A DNA stretch of 64,000 nucleotides from Tyto alba (lineage: Eukaryota; Chordata; Aves; Strigiformes; Tytonidae), in the NCBI RefSeq assembly GCF_018691265.1, contig NW_024881313.1, positions 1-64,000 on the forward strand, in the 5' to 3' direction. Position numbers and translations under genes: made by a program. Of the stretch, positions 1-8,652 are shown in pieces. Positions within the stretch are counted from its first letter, which is position 1, and each line of letters opens with the position of its first letter. A model generated the notes under the pieces. The model had not been told where the DNA came from, did not search any database, and was given only the letters and a program-made list of their open reading frames with translations.

Positions 1-530
1 CAGTTAACCTCCTGTTAGGTAAATCTCTTCTTCATCTTAATACTGGTCCATATTCTTCTGTCTGTGGAGTATATCAGATATTATTATCAATGTGATTATT
101 TTTCTAAAAATATTATTATTAATTATGATGCTGTGCTGGCTAGGAGAGGTAAGTATGAACCAACACTATGCTGGAGTAATGTACATAGAACAGTAGGTAT
201 GCCTTTTTACACATCAGATAAAGGCAAGAAAATTATAATAAAAACAGCCAGGTAGTAGAAAACAACTGCTGACGAATACAGGCCTTATAATACGTTTTCT
301 AACTTTTTTAATGTACAATATTCAGTATTGCTGCTACTTATATAAAAAAAATTTCTTACTGATATTAATAGTGAGAAAATTGGACTTACAGTTCCCAATG
401 CAATCAGCAGAAATAGGGCTGGCTCTAACATTCCACATCCAAGATCTTTACTTTGTTTAAACACATTTTTTTGAAGTACACCTAAAGGCCAAGTTTCAAG
501 GAGGTTTGATGAAGCAGAGAGGCAGGTATG
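1..530. other. AT-rich intergenic DNA, no gene seen
   Basis: Unique-looking AT-rich sequence. The only open frame (63 codons) is short, low-complexity and resembles nothing I know. No repeat boundary is visible until the target duplication of the solo LTR. Confidence 0.5.
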
Positions 531-535
531 AGAGA
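531..535. repeat. 5-bp target-site duplication of solo LTR 1
   Basis: AGAGA lies directly before the LTR and again directly after it at 1607-1611. Extending to 6 bp breaks the match. A 5-bp duplication is the usual signature of ERVL/class III integration; 6 bp is typical of ERVK and alpharetroviruses. Confidence 0.8.
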
Positions 536-663
536 TGTCCTGGGTTGAGTGGATGGTGGAGTTTTTTGGTGGCAGGGGAGGGGGCTATCAGGGCGGCCCC
601 CTGTGAGAGGCTTCTTGAAGCTCCCCCAGCTCCACATCAGCTCCACCTCTGTTTGGGAAATTG

Positions 664-700
664 AGCCAATCAGCTGCGCCTCTGTGATAACGTATTTAAG
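664..700 (+). promoter_or_regulatory. LTR 1 promoter: CCAAT box and TATA-like box
   Basis: CCAAT at 666-670 is followed 26 bp later by TATTTAAG at 693-700, a normal RNA polymerase II core spacing. Solo LTR 2 keeps the TATTTAAG but has lost the CCAAT. Whether this promoter is active cannot be judged from sequence. Confidence 0.55.
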
Positions 701-1411
701 AAGGGACGTGGTGACGGGCAGTCGGACTTGTGAGGAGGAGTTGCTGCAGCTGCATGAACACCATGGTCAGTGGAGGAACAGAGGAAGAAAGGAGGGGGGA
801 GGTGTGCCGGAGCAGAGACCACCCTGTATCCTGTGGTGAGACAGCAGGGCGGCCTCCCCTGCCACCCATGGAGATCTACGGTGGAGCAGACATTGATTTG
901 TGGCCTGTTGCTCCTGCTCGCCTGATCAAGGTGCTGTTCCCGAAGAAGGCCGGGGTCTCATGGGAAAAGGCAGCCCCGCTGCTGTAATTCAGTGCTGGGA
1001 GGATTGCAGCATGCGGGGGAGTCCCACGCCGGAGCAGCACGGGAAGGGCTGAAGCCATGGGAGAGAATCCAGTTGGAGAAAGTTAGTGACCCATGACGGA
1101 GCAGTGTGGGAAACGCTGCAGACCATGGGAGGAATTCAAGTTGGAGAAAGTTTGTGGAGGACTGTCTCCTGTGAGAGGGGGACCACGATGGAGCAGGAGG
1201 AACAAGTTTCAGACACTCCCCTCACCGAACATGAAGGAAGTGGCAGGGCTGACTGCACCCCCCATTCCCTGCCCCTGCACCACTGGGGGAAGAGGTGGAC
1301 ATATCGGGAGCAGAACTGAGCCCGGGAAGAAGGGAGGGGTGGGGGAAGGTGTTCTCAAGATGTGGCAATGCTTCTCACTGTCTTACTCTGTTATGTGATG
1401 TTAGCGTCTGT

Positions 1412-1417
1412 AATAAA
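1412..1417 (+). terminator. LTR 1 polyadenylation signal AATAAA
   Basis: AATAAA is followed within about 15 bp by a T-rich stretch (from ~1426), a usual GU/U-rich downstream element. It marks the R/U5 boundary of the LTR at about 1430-1440. Confidence 0.65.
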
Positions 1418-1917
1418 TGTATGTTCTTTTTTTTCTTCCCCTAACGAGTCTGCCTTTTGCTCGTGATCATAAAAGGGGGATTTTTCCCCATCCCAGTCCT
1501 ATCTTGAACCCCAAGCCTGGCTCTCTGTCCCTTCTCATTGCCGGAGGGGAAGGGAGAGAGAGCTGCTGCATTGTGGTTGGCTGCCAATCAGGCCTAAACC
1601 ATGACAAGAGACAAGAAAGAATGTTTCAGAAATGGATGTTTTTATTGTAGGAGCTAAATGAAAACTATTGGGAAGAATTCCCTTCAGGTCTTCTAGAATA
1701 TTGTGCTTTGCTTTTGGGGGAAACAGGGAAGTTCAAACACCAAATTATTTGGTACTGATATTGTGAAACTGAACCTTATGATGGAAGTCAACGCTGTCCT
1801 AGTTGTGGAATAGATTCTATATATACAGAATAACCTTCATTTCAGCAAACTTTCATTTACTCCAGAAATGGGTAACAGAACCTTTTATGTCATTTTAAGA
1901 AGCTTCTGAGTAGCTTA

Positions 1918-2032
1918 TTACAAAAAATAAAAACAAAAAAACAACAAAAAAAATCACAAAAAAATGAAACAACAACAACAAAAAACCAGACAAACAAGCA
2001 AAACAAAACAAACAAAAACCACTAAAAAACAA
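1918..2032. repeat. A-rich low-complexity tract with CAA/CAAAA runs
   Basis: About 115 bp that is nearly all A with interspersed C, G and T. It is a degenerate (CAAAA)n/(CAA)n tract. No element body attaches clearly to either side. Confidence 0.75.
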
Positions 2033-2471
2033 AGCCTATGGAGTGCAGAGTTTGAACCAATGCAGATGGGCTCCCCAGGTGTGCATCCAGAGCTAAGTCA
2101 GCATAGCTGAAGTCTGTTCTACTGGCTGGATGTGGGTACCAGAAAACCACATAATGACTGTCTGAATGTCAGTGAACCTGATAAAACTCCCACTGGAAAA
2201 TCTCTGTGGAGACTCCCTTTATTTTCAGTGGTCTTTGGACTGGGCTTAGTATTAACTATTTATCACAGATGACAATAGGAACCTCCAGATGATTTGCTTC
2301 ATTTGCTTAGCAAATGAAGACATTAATTTACTTAAATAAATGTAATGAAAACATACATTTAGAGGGAAGGAAATAAAGAAATTTTGTTTCCAAGCCTGCT
2401 AGTAGGAAAGAATTTAGCAATGGAAATCCCCACAAAAATAAACTAATTTCTTGCCTTCTAACATTATTAGT

Positions 2472-2509
2472 AAAGAGTACAGTTATAACTAAAGAGTACA
2501 GTTATAACT
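2472..2509. repeat. Perfect 19-bp tandem duplication (two copies)
   Basis: The 19-bp unit at 2472-2490 is repeated without change at 2491-2509. The exact identity suggests a recent slippage or duplication event. Confidence 0.9.
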
Positions 2510-2639
2510 AAAGTAACAAGCTTCTGGTTGTTAGAAGCACCCTCCACTCCTCTCTGGTTGACAAAAGCACAAGTTCGTCCTTTCCTGGTTGGCAATATCT
2601 CTTTGTAGTACCAGAATTCATTCCTTTTATTCATTGATG

Positions 2640-2839
2640 TACAGAGGTTAAGGTGAGAAGGGATTGTTAGATCATCTGGTATAGCCTCCTGTGCATCACA
2701 GTCCATTAAATTCCTTGCAGTTATGTCTGTAATGAAGCCAATAATTTGAATTTGGATGAGGCATAACCTGATTTGAAGATGGGATGGAAAATGACTTGTA
2801 CCTTTGGTCATGTGTTCCAGTGGTTGATCATCCTCACTA

Positions 2840-2875
<36 letters not shown>

Positions 2876-3560
2876 ACTATTTTCTAATTTGAATTTACCT
2901 AGTCTTAGTTTCCAGCCATTAGTCCTTATTGCAGTTTTCTCTACTAGGCTGGGGAACACTTTATTTTCTGCCCACAACAAAGATACTTCTGTGCTATAAT
3001 TCAGTCCCTTCAATATGCTTTTCAATAAGCTAAAGCACTAAGCTCTTGCATTGCTTGCTGGAAAGATTCTCTCTTTTTGGACGCTCTTTGCTGTTTCAAA
3101 TATCCTTTAAACATGTGACGCTAAACCAGATGTGGTATTCCAATATAACTTGCCTCAGTGTTCTACCCAGTAAAATCACCTCCTTAGTCCTCTTCACTAA
3201 TCACCAGGGTAAGACTGCTCATGTTTTATCACAGAATCGCATTTGGAGTTCATGTTGAATTGTTTTTCTGCTATAATGTTTTTCAGATCCACTCTACAAC
3301 AGGATGAAGTCTGTAACTTTGGCTGCTAAATGAATTACTTTACACTTCACTGCATAAAACCATATTTTCTTAAAATGATTCAGGATTGCTAAGCTCCTGG
3401 TCAGTTTGTATGAGTGCTCTGTCTTCATTATTGTCTTTATGTCATCTGCAAATTTTATTAACAGTGATTTTATATTAATTTCCAGGGCATTCATTTGAGA
3501 TGTTGAATGCCCTCGATCCCAATGTTGATGCTTACAGAAACCCGATAGATGCCCCCCAAT
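2640..3560 (-). mobile_element. Ancient CR1-type LINE 3' fragment
   Basis: Read on the plus strand, the segment follows the antisense of the CR1 3' region. It opens with the 'gatcatctggt...cctcctgtg' block (~2670-2695), continues with the 'ttccagccattagtcc' block (~2910), and ends with the 'catctgcaaattttatta' block (~3448) and the 'atgttgaatgc' block (~3500) of older CR1 lineages. The element is therefore on the minus strand, 5'-truncated, with its 3' end near 2640. No reading frame survives, and the terminal 8-bp microsatellite of CR1 is not visible. The boundaries are approximate. A 32-A tract interrupts it. Confidence 0.7.
2841..2872 (+). repeat. Poly-A tract, 32 A
   Basis: An uninterrupted run of 32 A inside the CR1 fragment. 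CR1 does not end in poly-A, so this is a later expansion or insertion. Homopolymers this long are often mis-sized in assemblies. Confidence 0.9.
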
Positions 3561-4388
3561 AGCATGCCATACAGTCACTACTACTTTCTGAAAGCTTAGT
3601 AGTGTGTTTCCCAGTCCACTGTAGGCGTATTGTGTGGAAATTTTATAATGCTAAATTTAAGCAAAATGGCATGAAGTACTGTGTTAAACTTCATCAGCTG
3701 GTAAAAATAACTGCATAGATGTAATACAATAAGTTTGTTTGACCTGTTTTCCACAACATCTGTTGACTGAAAATAATAATATTTTAGTCCTCCAATTCAT
3801 TATTAATTGAGACTTGTGTCGTCATTTTCTTTTTCTATTTTCTTTTTTTCCCTTGGGATTGAAATCATCCCAAGCAGTTGGTGCATCATGTGGTGACCCT
3901 GGAACCTTGGGAAGGCATCTGAAGATCACACACAGCTTACCATAAAATACCTGAAGACAAAAGGTATTGATACAAATGTTTAGGGAGTCAGCCAGGACTG
4001 TGTCTTACATGGCTTTAGGATACTCACAGTAGCTAGTGCAAGCCCACGTCACGACTGAGATAGACAGGCTCTCCTACATTACACTAAGACCCTCTCCAGC
4101 ATACAAAGGGATGACCAAGGGAGCATTCCAGTAGCTCTCTCTTCCTATCGGCAAGAAATCTTGTGCAGCTCCTCTCAGTACACCTCAGGAGGGTTTTTCT
4201 GCCTCTGTACTGCTTGACACAGAGATGTATTAAGTACGTGTTTTCAAGGCTGTCAGTCTGGCACTTTTCACAAGGACTAATATGATGTTTGCTCTCTCTC
4301 CTTCATCCCAAAAACAAATGACACAAAAAGTTAGCATTAAAAATGTCAAGGTGCCCGAAGACATTAATGCCTTTATAAAACTTCATAT
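3561..4388. other. Intergenic DNA, no gene seen
   Basis: Unique-looking sequence between the CR1 fragment and the provirus. There are no exon-like or repeat-family signatures I can name. Confidence 0.5.
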
Positions 4389-4393
4389 ATATC
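4389..4393. repeat. 5-bp target-site duplication of the provirus
   Basis: ATATC abuts the left LTR and recurs at 11404-11408 after the right LTR (GATAT in element orientation). Six bases do not match. This shows the whole 7.0-kb element is one integration with both ends preserved. Confidence 0.8.
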
Positions 4394-4993
4394 TGTTGTG
4401 GTTTGGGCCTGGTCTGCAACCAACCACCACAGCTGGTCACCCTCCCTTCCCCCTCCCCTCCTGGGAATGGGGGAGGGGATTAGAGGGGTGAAGGGAGACT
4501 CGCAGGCTGAGATAAGAACAGTTTAATAATGGCAACAAAACAAGAACAATAACAATGATAGGGGGAAAACAAAAAGCAATATATAAACAGGCAATGTACA
4601 GCGTAATTGCTCACCACCCGCTGACCAATATCCAGCCCGTTCCCGGCAGTGACCCCGAGATACCAAGATCCCACAGTTGCAATCCCGGAAGCGAGAGAAC
4701 TCCTTCCCAACCACCCCCCCTCTCTATAGTGAGCATGACATTCCATGATATGGAATATTTCATTGGCCAATTAGGGTCAGGTGCTGTGGCCGTGCTCCCT
4801 CCCTGCTCCCTGTGCCCTTGCGCATAGGCAGAACATGAGGAGTCGGAGAGTCCTTGAAGTCTTGGTAGCAGCTGAAAACACCAGTGTGCTATCAGCATTC
4901 TTCTCATACCAAACCCAAAGCTAAATCCAAAACACAGCACTCATCTAGTCCCTGAAAATGAATATTAACTCTATTTCAGCACAAACCAAGACA
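4394..4993 (-). repeat. Provirus 3' LTR
   Basis: A 600-bp LTR with plus-strand ends TGTTGTGG...CCAAGACA. In element orientation it starts TGTCTTGG. It aligns end to end with 10803-11403. The TATA region here reads CTATAG (about 4723-4729), weaker than the 5' copy. Confidence 0.92.
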
Positions 4994-5474
4994 GTATCCA
5001 CCCCTTATTCCATATCATTTAAGTTATGCTCAAGTTCCATATTACCCAATATAGTCTAATTGATCGTTATCCTTTCTCCTGGGTTTTAGGCATGTGCACA
5101 CAGACATCATTCCCTCAGTCACTGGGCCATCACTGCAGAATGTATCATATGTTCATTTGGTTCATAACTTTGCGTTCCATCTGTCATAATAGTCTTTTAA
5201 GGCAGGAAGGGTGATTCTTGGTCAGTAGCGAATAGGTGACCAGGTGACCTTGCAGGAAGGCATGCAGTCCCTGTTACAGTTGGAGCTGGTGGCTGATACA
5301 TCTGACACCATCTGTATTCATGGTCTATGGGAGTCACTGGGCATCAGTTGCTGAAGCCAATCCTTATTTTGAGTTCATGTGTACCTTCATGAATGTGATG
5401 CCATTATATAATATGTGTCAATCATAGTGATGCATTAATAGGGCTGCTTGGTGACTGACCTAATACAGTTCAAT
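4994..5474 (-). other. Provirus 3' untranslated region, no env
   Basis: Only 481 bp separate the integrase stop from the 3' LTR. No envelope-like frame, signal peptide or hydrophobic fusion segment is visible on the element strand. A purine-rich AAGGGGTGGA-type polypurine tract lies next to the LTR (about 4997-5010), the expected primer for plus-strand DNA synthesis. Confidence 0.7.
4997..5010 (-). other. Polypurine tract of the provirus
   Basis: In element orientation a short A/G run with four consecutive G sits 3 bp upstream of the 3' LTR. Position and composition fit the retroviral polypurine tract, though it is interrupted by pyrimidines, probably from decay. Confidence 0.5.
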
Positions 5475-6483
5475 TTATTGGCTATTTTCACCTAATGTTA
5501 AGTTCCCTTGAGGCACACATCTGACTTCCCCATTTTCCTGCATTACCCACCAAGTGCACCCAGGTCCTTGTGCAAAGGTAATTCCACATATGGGCTTACC
5601 TTTACCTGAAGTGGGAATAACCCAGACAGTCTTTCCTAGCATTTTGTTAAGGTGCACTACTGGGACAGTATCCCCATCTACAGTAAGCAGAAGGTTGAAC
5701 TGAGCAGGGCCAGCCTGGTTGGAAGATACCCTAGTATTGACTAACCAGGTGACCTTTGCTAAATGTGTGTCCCAGTGTTTAAAATTCCCACCTCCCATTG
5801 CTCTCAGCATGGTCTTTAGTAGCCCATTGTACTGCTCAATTTTCCCAGAGGCTGGTGCGTGATAGGGAATGTGATATATCCACTCAATGCCATGTTCTTT
5901 TGCCCAGGTGTTTATGAGATTATTTTGAAAATGAGTGCCATTATCTGACTCAATTCTATCTGGGGTGCCATGCTGCCACAGGACTTGTTTCTCAAGTCCC
6001 AGAATAGTGTTCTGGGCAGTGGCATGGGGCACAGCATATGTTTAGCCATCCAGTAGTTGCTTCTACCATTGTGAGCACATAACGTTTGCCATGTCGAGTT
6101 TGTGGAAGTGTGATGTAATCAATCTGCCAGGCCTCTCTGTATCTATACTTTAACCATCGCCCTCAATACCAAAGAGGTTTCAACCTCTTAGCTCGCTTGA
6201 TGGCAGCACAGGTCTCACATTCATGGATAACCTGTGATATAATGTCCATAGTTAAGTCCACCCCTTGGTCACGAGCACATCTATATGTTGCATCTCTTCC
6301 TTGATGGCCTGAGGCATCATGGGCCCATCGAGCCATAAACTTTTCGTCCTTATGTTGCCAGTCCAGATCCACTTGAGCTACCTTAATTTTAGCAGCTTGG
6401 TCCACTTGATGGTTGTTTTGATGTTCTTTGGTCACTCGATTTTTGGGTACATGAGCATCTACATGACGTACTCTCACAGACAA
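5475..6483 (-). pseudogene. pol: Integrase (pol) remnant
   Basis: Integrase joins viral DNA to the host chromosome. The N-terminal HHCC zinc-binding domain is readable in the frame 6483-6163, with a His pair near HDASGH and a CETC Cys pair ~35 residues later. The first catalytic Asp is at 6120-6118 (QIDYI). The second Asp (SDNGT) and the Glu (GKIEQ) lie in the frame 6032-5475 as residues 30 and 66, exactly the D,35,E spacing. The C-terminal region ending GENSQ is present. Breaks: a TGA at 6165-6163 right after the zinc domain, and a frameshift near 6030-6050. All catalytic residues remain but no intact protein is possible. It follows RNase H in the usual pol order and is the last coding block of the element. 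Confidence 0.88.
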
Positions 6484-7124
6484 GTTCTCTACCCCAGCAG
6501 CAATATCTTGCCATAAATTGGCAGCCAGATGTGTTTGCCTCTATGCTGCCAGCCACTTTGTTTCCACTGCTGCAGCCACCCCTACAGGGCATTTGCCACC
6601 ATCCATGAGTCAGTGTAGAGATAAAGGACTGGCCATTTTTCTCGCTCAGCGATATCTAGGGACACCTGGATGGCTTTCACTTCTGCAAATTGACTGGATT
6701 CGCCTTCTCCTTCAACAGCTTCTGCGACCCGTCATGTGGGGCTCCACACAGCAGCCTTCCACTTCCGATGTTTCCCTACAATGTGACAGGACCTGTTAGT
6801 AAACAGAGCATATCTCTTCTCATTATCTGGTAGTTCATTATATGGTGGTGCCTCCTCAGCACGGGTCACCTCTTCCTCTGGTGACATTTCAAAATCTTTG
6901 TTTTCTGGCCAATTTGTGATTACTTCTAATATTCCTGGGTGGCTGGTGTTTCCTATTCGAGCCTGCTGTGTGATGAGTGCGATCCACTTACTCCACGTAG
7001 CACCCATTGCATCATGTCTCAAGGGGACCCCTCCTTTGAACATCCAGCACAGTACTGGCAGTCGGGGTGCCAAGAGGAGCTGTGCTTCTGTACCAATCAC
7101 TTCTGAAGCAGTTCGAACCCCTTA
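6484..7124 (-). pseudogene. pol: RNase H domain (pol) remnant
   Basis: RNase H degrades the RNA strand of the RNA-DNA hybrid during reverse transcription. The frame 7100-6732 contains the connection region and the start of RNase H (KRYALFTNRSC). The first catalytic Asp, expected in a T/DGS-type motif, is Asn here (codon 6797-6795) and the next residue is Arg, so the active site is damaged by substitution as well as by stops. The FAEVKAI Glu and the YTDSW Asp follow in the continuing frame. Breaks: TAA at 7124-7122 at the upstream edge, TGA at 6734-6732, TAG at 6584-6582 and a frameshift near 6490-6500. Confidence 0.8.
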
Positions 7125-7126
7125 GT

Positions 7127-8169
7127 ATGCTGCCAGTATCTCTTTTTCAATTGGAGTATAACGGGCTTCAGATCCTCTATATCCTCGACTCCAGAATCCC
7201 AGGGGTCGGCCCCGGGTATCGCCTGGTGCCCTCTACCAAAGACTCCAGGTAGGGACATTCTCCCTGTCTGCAGTGTAGAGCACGTTTTTAACATTTTGTC
7301 CTGCCCGAACCGCCCAAGGCTTACTGCATGAACTATTTCGTGTTTAATTTGTTCAAAGGCCTGCTTTTGCTCCAGGCCCCATAAAAAATCATTTTTTTCC
7401 GGGTCACTTGATAGAGAGGGTTTACAATCTGACTGTAATTTGAAATAGGCATTCTCCAGAAATCCACAACACCTAGAAAAGCTTGTGTTTCCTTTCTGCT
7501 AGTTGGTGGGGACATAGCGGTTATTTTATTAATCACATCCATCGGAATCTGACAATGTTCATCTTGCTATTTAATTCCTAAAAACTGAATCTCCTGTGCA
7601 GGGCCCTTGACTTTACCCCGTTTTATGGCAAAGCCAGCTTTCAAAAGAATTTGCACAATTTTTTCTTCCTTCTCAAAACTTCTTCTGCTGTATTCTCCCA
7701 TACAATGATGTCATCAATGTATTGTAGGTGTTCCGGAGCTTCACCCTGTTCCAGTGCAGTGTGGAACAGTCCATGGCAAATAGTGGGACTGTGTTTCCAC
7801 CCCTGAGGCAGCCGATTCCAGGTGTATTGGACAACCCTCCAGGTGAAAGCAAACTGTGGCCTGCACTGCTGCCAGAGGAATTGAGAAAAAGGCATTGGCA
7901 ATATCAGTTGTGGCATACCATTTGGCTGCCTTTGACTCGAGTTCATACTGAAGCTGCAGCATGTCTGGCACAGCAGCACTCAGCGGTGGTGTGACTTCGT
8001 TCAGGCCCCGATAGTCCACTGTCAGTCTCCACTCTCCATTAGACTTCCACACTGGCCATATAGGGCTGTTAAAGGGTGAGTGAGTCTTGCTAATCACTCC
8101 TTGGCTCTTGAGTTGACGAATCAGTTGGTGGATGGGAACTACAGAGTCTCTGTTGGTGCGATATTGCCG
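7127..8169 (-). pseudogene. pol: Reverse transcriptase (pol) remnant
   Basis: The RT polymerase domain is recognised by its ordered motifs: WRLTVDYRGLN in the fingers, DIANAFF carrying the first catalytic Asp (codon 7905-7903), LPQGWKHSP (motif B), and YIDD at 7721-7710 with the other two catalytic Asp. The thumb and connection follow. The frame breaks near 7870 (between motif A and motif B), near 7650-7690, near 7385-7400 at an A-run, and near 7311-7316. Stops in the reconstructed frames are at 7569-7567 (TAG) and 7235-7233 (TAG). All catalytic residues survive, so decay is recent in relative terms, but the gene is dead. Confidence 0.9.
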
Positions 8170-8652
8170 TCAGTGCACAGTTGTGGTAGCAACTAGCACC
8201 TGTTGTTCTTCAACTCTCAGCAGCCCCACAGCGGAAGGATCCTCTGACAGACCGGGCAGAGTGGACAGTTGTTTGATTTCCTCTGTCTCCAAGGCAGCTA
8301 TACCAAAAGCCCACCGGTACCCTTTTGGGTGCTTGAAATACCCTCTCCTGAGGTAATCTATGCCAAGAATACATGGGGCTTCTGGTCCAGTCACGATGGG
8401 ATGTTTTTGCCACTTATTCCCAGTTAGGCTCACTTCAGCCTCGAACACAGTCAGATGCTGAGACCCCCCTGTCACTCCTGAAATACAAATAGGTTTTGTT
8501 CCTTTAAAATTTGATGGCATCAGGGTGCATTGGGCACCAGTGTCCACCAGAGCCTTGTACTCCTGGGGGTCAGATGTGCCAGGCCATCAAATCTACACAG
8601 TCCAGTAAACCCGGTTTTCCCTCTCCTCCACCTGGCTGGAGGCAGGGCCCCT
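8170..8652 (-). pseudogene. pro: Retroviral aspartic protease (pol N-terminus) remnant
   Basis: The active-site motif V-DTGA is at about 8547-8533, with the catalytic Asp at 8544-8542. The LGIDYL segment further on matches the C-terminal strand of retropepsins. This protease cleaves Gag-Pol during particle maturation. It is in the same frame as the end of gag, separated from it by a TAG at 8655-8653. Two additional stops (TAG 8595-8593, TGA 8589-8587) precede the active site, and a TGA at 8172-8170 ends the frame just before RT. The same frame continues into RT, so protease and RT were one pol frame. Confidence 0.85.

Larger units (their letters stand above)
536..1606 (+). mobile_element. Solo LTR 1, ERVL-like endogenous retrovirus
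   Basis: A 1071-bp LTR begins TGTCCTGG and ends CCATGACA, so the TG...CA termini are intact, and it is flanked by a perfect 5-bp duplication. Orientation is plus, because the CCAAT box, TATA-like box and AATAAA appear in that order on this strand. A near full-length relative lies inverted at 26727-27798. Its last ~30 bases also resemble the end of the provirus LTR at 4394/10803, so the families are related. No internal retroviral sequence adjoins it, so LTR-LTR recombination has removed the provirus. The distance from TATA box to AATAAA (~715 bp) implies an unusually long R region. Confidence 0.85.
1612..2639. other. Intergenic DNA between solo LTR 1 and the CR1 fragment
   Basis: No exon or conserved frame recognised. 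It holds an A-rich low-complexity tract and a short tandem duplication, listed separately; the rest is AT-rich unique sequence. Confidence 0.5.

Noticed and set aside
730..1319. Open frames within solo LTR 1 as host genes
   Set aside because: They lie wholly inside an LTR with matched target duplications and recur in solo LTR 2, so they belong to the retroviral family and not to a host gene.
4994..5474. Possible env gene downstream of integrase
   Set aside because: Only 481 bp, no open frame on the element strand, and no signal or fusion peptide features.
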